A stretch of DNA of 64,000 nt from Marseilla massiliensis (GCF_016899855.1 NZ_JACJJG010000004.1:29810-93809), one strand, 5' to 3'; positions 51,864-60,532 are shown, counted from the first letter of the stretch. Numbers and translations: made by a program. Notes: a model not told the origin generated them from the sequence alone.

Positions 51864-52601
51864 TTAATGGTTGACGCCATAACCGAACAGAGCAAAGTCA
51901 CCTTTCAACGGGTCGTCAGGGAATATCAACGCAAGACGTGCCGTGAGCTTACGCGCCGCCGACATCGAAGCGGTCTTGCTTTCCAACAATCCAAGCCGGC
52001 ATGCCTCTTGCAAGACATGCGTATCCATTGGTATGACAAGTGTGCGCTTGTCAATGAAACCGCTCCACAAACCGAGGTCGACAGGCGAACCATCCCGTAC
52101 CATCCAACGCAAAAACATGCATACGCGCTTGCAGGCCGAAGTCGTGTTTTTAGGTATGATTGTCTCAATTCCTTTGCTCGAGAAATAATCTGTTATAGCC
52201 TTCACCGCTGACAGTCCGTCAGCAGCATTACCCTTTACATAATTTCCAATGCTTCCATACTCATTCAGCATTTGCCTAAGAGCCACGAACAAACCATACA
52301 TCGTATGTTTGGTGTAGAGGCGGTAGAAGCATTCAGCGTCGTCATCGGGTATATCCTGCCCGAACCGCCCATCTGTAATCCACCCGTATACATCGCCACC
52401 GGCCATATCGATAATCGACTGTATTTTAGGCATGAACTGTTTTCTGCTGCCATAGCTCAGGCATGAAGCTATAAAGGCAGTAACCTCCTGATTGCCCTCC
52501 CCGCTTACCTGGTGCATGAACCAACTTGGGTCTTCAGGCAAAAAATCTGCCGTCTCATATTGCTCGGCGTATTTCCGCAAAAGATTTTCAACGCTATCCA
52601 T
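51864..52601 (-). CDS. TIGR02757/DUF2400 family protein
   Basis: A 245-residue soluble helical protein. Segments typical of TIGR02757: YETADFLPEDPSWFMHQ, VTAFIASCLSYGSRKQFMPKI, CKRVCMFLRWMVRDGSPVDLGLW and LVIPMDTHVLQEACRLG. The fold resembles helix-hairpin-helix DNA glycosylases (MDTHV and the C-terminal VDLGLW region sit where the catalytic Asp loop would), but biochemical function is not established. Single-gene unit. Confidence 0.85.
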   Translation of the reverse strand: MDSVENLLRKYAEQYETADFLPEDPSWFMHQVSGEGNQEVTAFIASCLSYGSRKQFMPKIQSIIDMAGGDVYGWITDGRFGQDIPDDDAECFYRLYTKHTMYGLFVALRQMLNEYGSIGNYVKGNAADGLSAVKAITDYFSSKGIETIIPKNTTSACKRVCMFLRWMVRDGSPVDLGLWSGFIDKRTLVIPMDTHVLQEACRLGLLESKTASMSAARKLTARLALIFPDDPLKGDFALFGYGVNH

Positions 52602-52656
52602 TCCAAAAAATATTTACCTCGTACCACCAACATAGTGATACAACATACTTAAGAAA

Positions 52657-52699
52657 ACGGGCAGACAAGCACGTTCTTGGCGTAAACTTGTCTACCCGT
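52657..52699 (-). terminator. Intrinsic terminator of uxaB
   Basis: 52657-52669 and 52687-52699 form a 13-bp stem (minus RNA ACGGGTAGACAAG, one G-U) followed by TTTTCTT, 40 nt after the uxaB stop. Confidence 0.75.
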
Positions 52700-52738
52700 C
52701 ATTGTCATTATAACAAATTTTATTTAGTAAATCCCATA

Positions 52739-54187
52739 TTACAGGATTGTCTTGACTGCCTCAAGCATACCCTTCTCCTGGATAAGATCGAGGTCTTTCT
52801 TAACAAGAGCGTTCAGGCCCGGGATATTATTAAGGTCTTCACCCCAAATCTGCGTTGCAGAGAGAACGCCGTCAGTTACTTTCTGTGTATCACCGGTAGC
52901 CCAAAGATTCTTCAGCAAGTCCATGATTTCCTGTGAGTCGTTCGGAACAATCTCCGTGCCGTCATCACGCTTGCCGCCCTTGTAGTAGGTAATGATAGCG
53001 GCCAAGCCGAATACAAGTCCCTGCGGCAGCTCGCCCTTACGCTCAAGATATGTCTTGACGCCTGGAAGGTCACGAGTCTGGTATTTCGGGAACGAGTTAA
53101 GCATAATGCTGGTAACCTGGTGGTCGACAAACGGGTTCATGAAACGCTCAAGCACGTCGCTCGCAAACTTCTGGAGCTCATCCTTCGGAAGGTTGAGGGT
53201 CTCCATAAGCTCCTCGAACTGTACTTTGTGTATGTACTTGCCGACAACGGGATCCTTGCACGCATCACGTACGATATTGATTCCGCTGAGGAACGCAACA
53301 GGGCTGAGCACTGTATGAGGACCATTGAGCAATGTCACCTTACGCTCATGGTAAGGCTCCTCTGACGGTACGAAGAGGACGTGCAGTCCGGCCTTGTCTG
53401 CGGGGAACTCCTCTGCGATTTCCTTCGGAGCCTCGATTACCCACAGGTGGAATATCTCGGCCTGTACAACGAGGTTATCCTCGTAGCATATCTTCTGCTG
53501 GATGTCCTTGATCTCCTTGCGGGGGAATCCGGGAACGATACGGTCTACCAATGTAGCGTAAACGCCGCAGCAGTCAGTAAACCACTTCTTGAAGTCATCG
53601 CCGAGGTTCCACAGCTCGATGTACTTATAGATGCAGTCCTTAAGAACGTGACCGTTCAGGAATATAAGCTCGCAAGGGAATATGATAAGACCCTTTGTAG
53701 GATCGCCGTTGAACGTCTGGTAGCGGCGGTACAGCAGCTGAACCAGCTTGCCGGGATATGAGCTTGCCGGCGCATCGTCGAGCTTACAAGTCGGGTCGAA
53801 AGCGATACCTGCCTCCGTCGTGTTAGAGATAACGAAACGTATCTCCGGCTGGTCTGCCAATGCCATGAACGCCTGGTTCTGTGAATAGGGGTTGAGGGCG
53901 CGGCTTACTACGTCGATACGTGTAAGGCTGTTGACGGGCTTACCGTCCTCGAGTCCCTGCAGATTGACATGGTAGAGACAGTCCTGGCCGTTGAGCCAGT
54001 CTATCATTCCGTTTGCCAGCGGCTGGACTATTACAACAGAGCCGTTGAAGTCTGTCTTCTGGTTCATGTTATAGATAATCCAATCAACAAACGCACGAAG
54101 GAAATTGCCCTCGCCGAACTGGATAACTTTCTCGGGCATTACGCTTTTAGGCGCCGTCCTCTTGTTTAATGCTTGTAATTTTTTCAT
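52739..54187 (-). CDS. uxaB: Tagaturonate reductase (altronate oxidoreductase)
   Basis: NAD-dependent interconversion of D-tagaturonate and D-altronate in galacturonate breakdown, 482 residues. It follows E. coli UxaB closely: VIQFGEGNFLRAFVDWIIY, RFVISNTTEAGIAFDP, DDAPASSYPGKLVQLLYRR, IIFPCELI, TLVDRIVPGFPR, ERKVTLLNGPHTVLSPVAF and the end DLDLIQEKGMLEAVK. Own promoter and terminator, downstream of the SDR/uxuA genes. Confidence 0.93.
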   Translation of the reverse strand: MKKLQALNKRTAPKSVMPEKVIQFGEGNFLRAFVDWIIYNMNQKTDFNGSVVIVQPLANGMIDWLNGQDCLYHVNLQGLEDGKPVNSLTRIDVVSRALNPYSQNQAFMALADQPEIRFVISNTTEAGIAFDPTCKLDDAPASSYPGKLVQLLYRRYQTFNGDPTKGLIIFPCELIFLNGHVLKDCIYKYIELWNLGDDFKKWFTDCCGVYATLVDRIVPGFPRKEIKDIQQKICYEDNLVVQAEIFHLWVIEAPKEIAEEFPADKAGLHVLFVPSEEPYHERKVTLLNGPHTVLSPVAFLSGINIVRDACKDPVVGKYIHKVQFEELMETLNLPKDELQKFASDVLERFMNPFVDHQVTSIMLNSFPKYQTRDLPGVKTYLERKGELPQGLVFGLAAIITYYKGGKRDDGTEIVPNDSQEIMDLLKNLWATGDTQKVTDGVLSATQIWGEDLNNIPGLNALVKKDLDLIQEKGMLEAVKTIL

Positions 54188-54225
54188 GATTTGATTTACT
54201 AAACTCGTTTTTATTAATTATGGTG

Positions 54226-54233
54226 CAAAAGTA
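54226..54233 (-). promoter_or_regulatory. -7 box of uxaB
   Basis: Minus-strand TACTTTTG, 38 nt upstream of the uxaB ATG at 54187, in the 114-bp gap after the SDR gene. Confidence 0.6.
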
Positions 54234-54301
54234 CTATTTTATTTATTACGCTGTTCTCCTTGAATGGGTGAAATACACGTAAAGGTTTGCGTATCCCGGC
54301 A

Positions 54302-55114
54302 TTACATGGCAAAGGCATTGAAGCCTCCGTCGACAACGGCTACTGTGCCGGTAACGAACTTCGCCGCGTCTGACATAAGGTAATGTATCGTACCGCAAAG
54401 CTCCTCGGGGTCGCCCATGCGTCCGAACGGCGTCTGGCGTATCACGTCGTTGCCGCGCTGGGTGTAGCTGCCGTCGGGGTTGGTCAGCAGCGCACGGTTC
54501 TGCTCCGTGATGAAGAATCCCGGGGCTATGGCGTTGACACGTATGCCCTCGCCGAACTTCTTGGCGCACTCGGCTGCCATGAACTCCGTGAAGTTGCTTA
54601 TGCCGGCCTTGGCCGCAGCATAACCGCACACACGGGTCATCGGGCGGAACGCCGCCATCGACGAGAAGTTAATTATCGAACCCTTGCCCTGCTCCACCAT
54701 AGGCTTGAGGAACACCTGAGTAGGTATCACCGTGCCCGTAAGGTTGAGGTTGAGCACCTTCTGGAACTCTTCTACCTTCAGGTCAAAGAACGTCTGGTCA
54801 GGAGATATAACGGCGCCCGCCATGTTGCCGCCGGCGGCGTTGAGCAGTGTGTCCACACGGCCGTACTTGGCCATGATGTCGTCACAGTTCTTCTGCACCG
54901 TGGCATAGTCCATGACGTCCGTCTTCATGAACTCAGCCTGTCCGCCGTCGTTCACTATGTCAGCCACAATCTCCCTGCCGACATCCTCCTTACGGCCAAG
55001 GATTATAACCTTCGCCCCATTCAGGGCCAAATATTTCGCTATGGTACGGCCAAGCACACCCGTGCCGCCAGTTATCACTACAACGTAGTCCTTGATGTTA
55101 AATAAGTCGTTCAT
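54302..55114 (-). CDS. SDR-family oxidoreductase, probable D-mannonate oxidoreductase (fructuronate reductase)
   Basis: Short-chain dehydrogenase, 270 residues. Cofactor motif VVVITGGTGVLGRTIAKYLA, NAAG at about 92-95, catalytic Ser in IINFSSMAAF, Tyr and Lys in GYAAAKAGISNF, and NAIAPGFFITEQNR. Directly downstream of uxuA; in Bacteroidetes such an SDR commonly serves as the fructuronate reductase in place of UxuB, so it probably supplies D-mannonate to UxuA. The link is contextual. Confidence 0.85.
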   Translation of the reverse strand: MNDLFNIKDYVVVITGGTGVLGRTIAKYLALNGAKVIILGRKEDVGREIVADIVNDGGQAEFMKTDVMDYATVQKNCDDIMAKYGRVDTLLNAAGGNMAGAVISPDQTFFDLKVEEFQKVLNLNLTGTVIPTQVFLKPMVEQGKGSIINFSSMAAFRPMTRVCGYAAAKAGISNFTEFMAAECAKKFGEGIRVNAIAPGFFITEQNRALLTNPDGSYTQRGNDVIRQTPFGRMGDPEELCGTIHYLMSDAAKFVTGTVAVVDGGFNAFAM

Positions 55115-55139
55115 TGTTGTTATTATTTTTTAGTAGTTA

Positions 55140-55326
55140 AAGAAGTTAAAAGTATAGTAGTTAAAGGAGTTATCACTCGCTACGCTCGTTAGGAGTTAAA
55201 GCAATATGCCTTGAAAATTAAGAATTAAGAGTTAAGAATTAAGAAAATATGCCTTCTCACTTTCTCACCCTCTCACCTTCTCACCTTTCAAAACCCCTCT
55301 CACCTTCTCACCTTTCCAAGCCCCTT
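55140..55326. repeat. Low-complexity tandem-like repeats between uxuA and the SDR gene
   Basis: Two blocks. At 55140-55250: GTAGTTAAAG, AGTTAAAAG, AGGAGTTAAAG, AATTAAGAGTTAAGAATTAAG. At 55250-55326: repeated CTCACCTTCTCACCTTTC units separated by AAAACCCC or CAAGCCCC. The second block begins at the 3' end of uxuA. Looks like slippage-generated sequence rather than a coding or structured element. Confidence 0.65.
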
Positions 55327-56505
55327 TCACTTTTTCACCTTTAATTCGTCGTCCACCACTGCCAGTATGCCCTGCACCTGTCCCATGGCGAACATGCGGC
55401 CGAGGAACGTGTAGCCGGCGTTGTAGCCGCGGGTCTCGTCGCCCAGCATGTTCGGGCCGTGGTCAACACGCATCGGCAGGTCGGGATTCACCCTTTCGAA
55501 GATACGCGCCAGCTCTACCAGATCGGCACGGCCGCCAAGGTGTGACGCCTCGGTGAAGTCGCCGTTGTCGAACACCTTGCACGAGCGCATGTGCACGAAC
55601 CACGTACGGTCGGCATACTTGCGGGCAAGCTCAACCACGTTGTTATGCGCTCCGGCCGACAACGAGCCAGCGCAAAACGTCAGACCGTTGTGCGGGTCGT
55701 CGACGGCGTTGAGGAACCACGCGATGTCCTCGTCGCACGTCACTATGCGCGGCAAGCCGAGTATCGGGAATGGAGGATCGTCCGGATGTACACACATGTA
55801 CATGCCGTACTCGTTGCATACGGGCATTATCGCCGAGAGGAAGTAGCGCATGTTCTCGCGCAGCTGCTCCTTCGTTATACCCTTATACAAGTCGAGCAGC
55901 TGACGGAACAGCTCTACGGGGTGCTCGTCGTCCTCGGTAATATTGCCGTTGACGAAGCCCTGCGTCTTTACGATGATGTTCTCCACCAGCTTGTGGTTGT
56001 CCTCAGCCGTCATCACCGTCTTCAGCCGCTCCACCTCTGCCATCACCTCGGGAGCGTAATCCTTCTCCGCCCCCTCGCGCTTCAGTATGCAGCAGTCGAA
56101 ATAAGCAAACTGCGCATGGCTGAAATACAAGTTGCTCGTGCCGTCGGGGTTAGGATGGGCAAGATCCGTACGCGCCCAGTCGAGCACCGGCATGAAGTTG
56201 TAGCACACCGTGTGCACGCCCTCAAGCCCCAGATTCTTCAAGCTCTCCTTGTAGTTCTCTATCAGCTGGTCACGGTCAGGCCCGCCGTACTTTATGCTCT
56301 CGCATACGGGCAAGCTCTCCACCACCGACCAGCGCATGCCGTAGCCCTCGATATACTCTCTGAGGTCACGTATCTTCTCGCGCGTCCACACCTCGCCGTT
56401 AGGCACGTCGTGAAGGGCCGTCACTATGCCCTCAACGCCTATCTGCTTGAGCATGGACAGCGTAATCTTGTCGTTCTTGCCGAACCATCTCCATGTCTTT
56501 TCCAT
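55327..56505 (-). CDS. uxuA: Mannonate dehydratase
   Basis: Dehydrates D-mannonate to 2-keto-3-deoxygluconate in glucuronate breakdown, 392 residues, TIM barrel with a metal. Start MEKTWRWFGKNDKITLSMLKQIGVEGIVTALHDVPNGEVW is typical; metal and substrate residues lie in CVHPDDPPFPILGLPRIV, FCAGSLSAG, HMRSCKVFDNGDF and MRVDHGPNMLGDE. It follows rlmH by 43 bp and precedes the SDR gene. Confidence 0.95.
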   Translation of the reverse strand: MEKTWRWFGKNDKITLSMLKQIGVEGIVTALHDVPNGEVWTREKIRDLREYIEGYGMRWSVVESLPVCESIKYGGPDRDQLIENYKESLKNLGLEGVHTVCYNFMPVLDWARTDLAHPNPDGTSNLYFSHAQFAYFDCCILKREGAEKDYAPEVMAEVERLKTVMTAEDNHKLVENIIVKTQGFVNGNITEDDEHPVELFRQLLDLYKGITKEQLRENMRYFLSAIMPVCNEYGMYMCVHPDDPPFPILGLPRIVTCDEDIAWFLNAVDDPHNGLTFCAGSLSAGAHNNVVELARKYADRTWFVHMRSCKVFDNGDFTEASHLGGRADLVELARIFERVNPDLPMRVDHGPNMLGDETRGYNAGYTFLGRMFAMGQVQGILAVVDDELKVKK

Positions 56506-56548
56506 AGTTATAACGTATTTTTATTAATTTGTTTTATGTTCTTACAGT

Positions 56549-57019
56549 CTATTCATGATGATAGGGCTCACCCCTCATTATCGTGCACGCCCTGTACAGC
56601 TGCTCGACAAACATCAGCCTTACCATCTGGTGCGACAACGTCATCCGCGACAGCGATATCCTGTCGTCCGCCCGCCCGTACACAGCCGGCGAAAAGCCGT
56701 AAGGCCCGCCAACCACAAACACCACATGCCGCTGCGTCTGCTGCTTGTTGCCGAGCCACGAGGCAAACTCCACGCTGCGCAGTTCCTTTCCGCGCTCGTC
56801 AAGCAACACCACGTAGCTTCTATCCTCGATGTTCTTCAGTATGAGCTCGCCCTCCTTCTCCTTCTGCTGTTGCTCAGACAGGCTCTTGGCGTTCTTCAGC
56901 TCGGGTATCACCTTTACGCCGAAAGGCACGTAATGGTTCACGCGCCTTACATAGTCGTCAATGCCTTCAGAAAAAAGCCTGCCCGTGGTCTTGCCCACGA
57001 GCAACAGAGTAACCTTCAT
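56549..57019 (-). CDS. rlmH: 23S rRNA (pseudouridine(1915)-N3)-methyltransferase
   Basis: SPOUT-class methylase modifying pseudouridine 1915 in helix 69 of 23S rRNA, 156 residues, dimeric. MKVTLLLVGKT at the start, SAM knot motifs VVLLDERGKELRSVEFASWL, FVVGGPYGFSPAVY, and the C-terminal LSRMTLSHQMVRLMFVEQLYRA. The frame is open further up to 57220, but similarity starts at the ATG at 57019, which overlaps the stop of the DUF4491 gene (ATGA). Confidence 0.95.
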   Translation of the reverse strand: MKVTLLLVGKTTGRLFSEGIDDYVRRVNHYVPFGVKVIPELKNAKSLSEQQQKEKEGELILKNIEDRSYVVLLDERGKELRSVEFASWLGNKQQTQRHVVFVVGGPYGFSPAVYGRADDRISLSRMTLSHQMVRLMFVEQLYRACTIMRGEPYHHE

Positions 57020-57327
57020 TCCGCGTCGGCGTATTCGCCCCTCCTCTTTGGGTTCATCGGAAACCATCCCTTCATCACCCTGTCGCGCTGCTCGAACAGC
57101 TCCTTTATCGACCACAGGCTCGAGGCGCCGAATATTCCGAGCACCGACGACACGATAGAATTCTCGATAAACATGGCCGCCACAACGCATACTACGCCCA
57201 CAACCATGAACAGCCACCAATACCGTGTGCCCGTATAATATTCAGTCTTTATCACTATCGGATGGAACAGCCCGATTATCAGGAAACACGATACGGCTAT
57301 CACTATCCCGGTGAAATACAAATCCAT
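57016..57327 (-). CDS. DUF4491 family small membrane protein
   Basis: A 103-residue protein with three hydrophobic segments (GIVIAVSCFLIIGLFHPIVI, WLFMVVGVVCVVAAMFI, SIVSSVLGIFGASSLWSI) and the family's FLIIGLFHPIVIKTEYYTG and KELFEQRDRVMKGWFPMNP. It overlaps rlmH by 4 bp (ATGA), so translation is coupled. Function unknown. Confidence 0.85.
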   Translation of the reverse strand: MDLYFTGIVIAVSCFLIIGLFHPIVIKTEYYTGTRYWWLFMVVGVVCVVAAMFIENSIVSSVLGIFGASSLWSIKELFEQRDRVMKGWFPMNPKRRGEYADAE

Positions 57328-57359
57328 CTGCTATTGTCATTAACCTGTTTAACTGATTG

Positions 57360-57367
57360 CAAATATA
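57360..57367 (-). promoter_or_regulatory. -7 box of the DUF4491/rlmH/uxuA unit
   Basis: Minus-strand TATATTTG, 32 nt upstream of the ATG at 57327; uxuA and the SDR may also be read from it. Confidence 0.55.
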
Positions 57368-57519
57368 ATATTTTTTTCCGACACGCCAAAGCCGCGCCGG
57401 CAAATAGCAAACCGACGGACGGAAAATAAAGACATTTCATCATTATTTAACGTGATTTACCCACAGACGGAATTGTGTGGAATACAAACAGTTACTTATT
57501 CCTGAACACTACATAACGC

Positions 57520-57600
57520 AAAAGACCGTGTTTCAGCCCACAAAAGACGGCTCTTTGTCGCCCAATATGCCATCTCTTGCATGCTGAAACACGGTCTTTT
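57520..57600. repeat. Nested hairpin of the AAAGACGGCCTTT family (copy 7)
   Basis: AAAAGACCGTGTTTCAGC (57520-57537) and its exact reverse complement (57583-57600) enclose a smaller relative, AAAAGACGGCTCTTTG (57542-57557). The gap separates two same-strand genes: it lies 193 bp upstream of DUF4491 and just past the reductase's 3' end, where a second stem (57626-57638 with 57652-57664, one mismatch) is found. Nothing else is seen in this 347-bp gap. Confidence 0.65.
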
Positions 57601-57674
57601 AGAAATTCGCATATAAAGACACGTTAATCCGGCAATATCGTCAAACCGAAAATATTGTCGGATTATTCCTACGC

Positions 57675-58841
57675 TTACTGTACTTGTCGCTGTTGCTCGG
57701 CATTATACCTGTCGCCTGTAACTGGTATTTCAGACACCTCGGTCTCCAGCTCGTTCCATTCGTCAGCTGTAAGTACAAAATCCAGCGAACGAAGATTCTC
57801 CTCCAGATGCGACAGCTTTGTTGTTCCTGGTATAGGCACAATCCAGGGAGCCTTATGCAACAGCCATCCCAATGCAAGCTGCGCCGAGGTCATGCCGCGC
57901 TCGCGTCCGAAACGTTGCAGCACGTTGACTATCCTGTAATTGGCACGCATCGCCTCGGGAGTAAATCGCGGTAAGGTGTTGCGGTTGTCGTTGTCTGGGG
58001 CGAATCGGGTGTATTCATTGAGGTCGCCTCCAAGGAAACCACGGTTCAGCGGACTGTACGGCACAAAGCCTATTCCCAACTCACGGCATACGTCAAGCAC
58101 TCCGTTGTCCTCAACCGCACGGTGCATCAGATGGTACTCGCTCTGTATGGCCGTAAGCGGACATATGGCATGCGCTCTGCGTATCGTGTCGGCGCTGACC
58201 TCGCACATGCCCCAATGCAGCACCTTTCCTTCCTTCATCAGGTCTTGTATAGTGCCGGCAACGTCCTCCACCGGCGTGTTACGGTCAAAACGATGTTGGT
58301 AAAACATGGGGATGACGTCCGTACGCAAACGCCGCAATGAGTCTTCACAGTACTTGCGGATGGTGGCGGGCCTGCTGTCCTGGCGCCCAGTGGCCTTTCC
58401 GTTAACTACCTCATGGCCGAATTTCGTCGTGACATTCACCTTTCCCCTTAGCTCGCCCAACGCCTCGCCAGCCAGTTCCTCGTTATTTAGCGGGCCGTAA
58501 ATAATGGCCGTGTCAAACAGGGTCACGCCACGGTCAACGGCCTCATGCAGCAAGCGTATGCACTGCTTCCTGTCGGGGTGCTGGCTCCTGTTATACGTCA
58601 TGCCCATCACTCCGAATCCCAGAGCCGAAACTTCAAACGCTGCCTTGCCCGTGCCCAACACTCTGTGCGGCAAACCACCACCGGCTTTTCCGCCGCCAAC
58701 TGAAGTGCCGTTGACAGCATTGTCGACAACACGTATCTTGCCTAATGCCGGAGCTACGGTCAATGCCGTACCAATTGCTGCCGCCGTCTTCAGGAATCCA
58801 CGACGGCTGATATTCTTTCCTGCTGATTCTTCCATAATCAT
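57675..58841 (-). CDS. Aldo/keto reductase with Tat-like signal
   Basis: NAD(P)H-dependent reductase of 388 residues. The twin-arginine signal SRRGFLKTAAAIGTALTVAPALG covers residues 11-33. The catalytic tetrad: Asp and Tyr in LFDTAIIYG, Lys in TTKFG, His in FYQHRFD; cofactor end VPIPGTTKLSHLEENL. It is a near paralogue of the partial gene at 1-596. An AraC regulator gene is upstream on the same strand, and a -7 box lies about 150 nt before the start, leaving room for regulator binding. Substrate unknown. Confidence 0.93.
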   Translation of the reverse strand: MIMEESAGKNISRRGFLKTAAAIGTALTVAPALGKIRVVDNAVNGTSVGGGKAGGGLPHRVLGTGKAAFEVSALGFGVMGMTYNRSQHPDRKQCIRLLHEAVDRGVTLFDTAIIYGPLNNEELAGEALGELRGKVNVTTKFGHEVVNGKATGRQDSRPATIRKYCEDSLRRLRTDVIPMFYQHRFDRNTPVEDVAGTIQDLMKEGKVLHWGMCEVSADTIRRAHAICPLTAIQSEYHLMHRAVEDNGVLDVCRELGIGFVPYSPLNRGFLGGDLNEYTRFAPDNDNRNTLPRFTPEAMRANYRIVNVLQRFGRERGMTSAQLALGWLLHKAPWIVPIPGTTKLSHLEENLRSLDFVLTADEWNELETEVSEIPVTGDRYNAEQQRQVQ

Positions 58842-58992
58842 AATCCTTTATGTTTTAAGACTTATCATCTTCCTCTCTTCAGCGTGATTGCGAACCGCCA
58901 CCACGATAACTGTATTGGACATGACACATAACTGCCATACGGAAATCAGTCCTTTGTTCCCGCCATATCAATCAATGTTCATCCAACACCTG

Positions 58993-59000
58993 CAAAGATA
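58993..59000 (-). promoter_or_regulatory. -7 box of the aldo/keto reductase
   Basis: Minus-strand TATCTTTG in the gap between the AraC gene's stop (59057) and the reductase start (58841); leader about 145 nt. Confidence 0.55.
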
Positions 59001-59056
59001 CGGATTATGGATATAGTAAGCTTTGCCTTCCGGCTCAATATATTTTGCCTTCCGGC

Positions 59057-59875
59057 TCACATGCCGTTTACGGGAGAACAGCCATACATCTTCTTGTAAA
59101 CCTTGGAGAAATGCGACAGATTCTTGAATCCTACCACATAACAGACATCAGTTACTTGCCTCTTTCCCGACAGAATTAGTTGATGCGCAGCCTCAAGACG
59201 CCTTCGTATCAGCCATTTACGGGGAGTGAGATCGCTGATTTTCGCAAAGTCGCGCTTGAACGTGGCAAGGCTCCGGCCTGTATAACTTGCTATCTCATCC
59301 ATCGACAAGTCATACATGTAGTTCTCGTTAAGGAAATCAATGATGTCGATCTTCCACGGCTCAACGAAGTCGAAGAGCGATGCGTACAGGCTTTTATCAG
59401 TATTCAGCAAAACATATAATCCTTCAGTCATCTTTAGCTTCAGCACGTCATCCGTCGGCTTCACCCCTGAATCGAAATACGGAAGTACCGACTCGAAAAG
59501 GCTGTGCACGTCAGGTCTGTTTTTAGGGAACACGTACAGGCTCTGCTTGGCCCGTCTCGACTTTTCCGGAATGGCATTCTTGTCAAGGCCCTTGTAAAAC
59601 TCGCGCAGGAAAGCACGTGAAAACTTCAAGACCACCGAACGGTAGGGCCTTCCGTCATCAATCCTTTTCTGTAACCACATCCTGTTGTCACGGCGCATAA
59701 AGGCACAGTCGCCCTCACGCAGGACGGTTTTCGTTCCGTTATCGTCAATCTCCAGCGTACCCGAACATATGTATATCAGCGTGTGCTCCTTGTTATCGTG
59801 CGCACACCCTACATCGTCCGTAAAGAAACTTGCTATGAGTACATTCGAGCAATTAAAGACTTCGTATTTTTCCAT
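59057..59875 (-). CDS. AraC-family transcriptional regulator
   Basis: A 272-residue regulator: N-terminal cupin-like sensor (HTLIYICSGTLEIDDNGTKTVLREGDCAFMRR) and C-terminal AraC HTH pair (MDEIASYTGRSLATFKRDF, then VTDVCYVVGFKNLSHFSKVYKKMYGCSPV). The sensor resembles regulators that read small hydrophobic or aromatic compounds, but that is speculation. It precedes the aldo/keto reductase on the same strand and probably controls it. Confidence 0.9.
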   Translation of the reverse strand: MEKYEVFNCSNVLIASFFTDDVGCAHDNKEHTLIYICSGTLEIDDNGTKTVLREGDCAFMRRDNRMWLQKRIDDGRPYRSVVLKFSRAFLREFYKGLDKNAIPEKSRRAKQSLYVFPKNRPDVHSLFESVLPYFDSGVKPTDDVLKLKMTEGLYVLLNTDKSLYASLFDFVEPWKIDIIDFLNENYMYDLSMDEIASYTGRSLATFKRDFAKISDLTPRKWLIRRRLEAAHQLILSGKRQVTDVCYVVGFKNLSHFSKVYKKMYGCSPVNGM

Positions 59876-59898
59876 ATTCCGGCATTGTTTCCATTATG

Positions 59899-59906
59899 CA
59901 AAGATA
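59899..59906 (-). promoter_or_regulatory. -7 box of the AraC-family gene
   Basis: Minus-strand TATCTTTG, 23 nt upstream of the ATG at 59875. Confidence 0.55.
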
Positions 59907-60006
59907 CGATATAAAGCCTAATCAGGTTTTGCCGTATAGCTCAAATTAATAAACCGACGTGACTTTCAACCCTAAATGAAGACAATATAAATCCACCCAC
60001 AAGGCA

Positions 60007-60378
60007 TTATCCGCCATGGTTTTGTCCCACGTACTGCCCCTTCTCGTTGAACAGGCAACTATGTTTCAATCCCCATTCGTCCATCAAGCGGATAATTGGA
60101 ATCAGCGAACGGCCCGTTTCCGTCAGTTCATATTCTGCGCGCGGCGGCATTTCCGGGTACAGCCTTTTGGTAACCAGCCCCATCTGTTCCATCTCGTTAA
60201 GTTGTTGCGCCAATACCCTTTTCGTAGCGCCGTGTATAGCCCTGAGCAGCTCGCTCGGCCGTTTCAGCCCACAGTTCATGCAGTTTATCAAATACGGTTT
60301 CCATTTACCGCCAACCATTATCTGGTAAATAGTAACGCCGCAATCGAGGTCTATCGGTATCTTCCTCTCGTATTTCAT
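60007..60378 (-). CDS. HxlR-family transcriptional regulator
   Basis: A 123-residue winged-helix protein: MVGGKWKPYLINCM (HxlR signature helix), LKRPSELLRAIHGATKRVLAQQLNEMEQMGLVTKRLY (recognition region), PPRAEYELTETGRSLIPIIRLMDEWG (wing and dimer helix). One Cys near the N-terminus (DLDCGVTIYQ) fits the redox-sensing subset (HypR/QorR-like). The ATG at 60378 is preferred; the frame extends 22 codons upstream across the promoter. It is divergent from the hbpS-like gene. Confidence 0.9.
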   Translation of the reverse strand: MKYERKIPIDLDCGVTIYQIMVGGKWKPYLINCMNCGLKRPSELLRAIHGATKRVLAQQLNEMEQMGLVTKRLYPEMPPRAEYELTETGRSLIPIIRLMDEWGLKHSCLFNEKGQYVGQNHGG

Positions 60379-60404
60379 GTCAAATTTTAAGCAATTCCGC
60401 TGTG

Positions 60405-60412
60405 CAAATATA
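60405..60412 (-). promoter_or_regulatory. -7 box of the HxlR gene; decides the start
   Basis: Minus-strand TATATTTG, 26 nt upstream of the ATG at 60378 and inside the longer reading frame. Confidence 0.55.
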
Positions 60413-60514
60413 GCGAAAGGCGAGCGCAATGGAAAGAAAAACAAAGTTTTTTTGACGTCCCATTGCCGAGCCGCTTCCTATATTCGTGAGAACAAAGATA
60501 GCGAAAATCCGAAA

Positions 60515-60532
60515 GGTGGTAAAATTTCCACC
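60515..60532. promoter_or_regulatory. Candidate HxlR operator
   Basis: The near-palindrome GGTGGTAAAATTTCCACC has 5-bp arms GGTGG/CCACC with an AT centre, located between the divergent HxlR and HbpS-like genes. It is the sort of symmetrical site a dimeric winged-helix regulator binds. No experimental basis. Confidence 0.4.

Noticed and set aside
54383..55105. A 240-codon plus-strand frame opposite the SDR gene
   Set aside because: Antisense of a well-recognised SDR; no motif of its own.
55591..56844. A 417-codon plus-strand open frame opposite uxuA and rlmH
   Set aside because: It is the antisense shadow of GC-rich genes with clear products; its composition (Arg, Val, His and Ala rich) has no domain.
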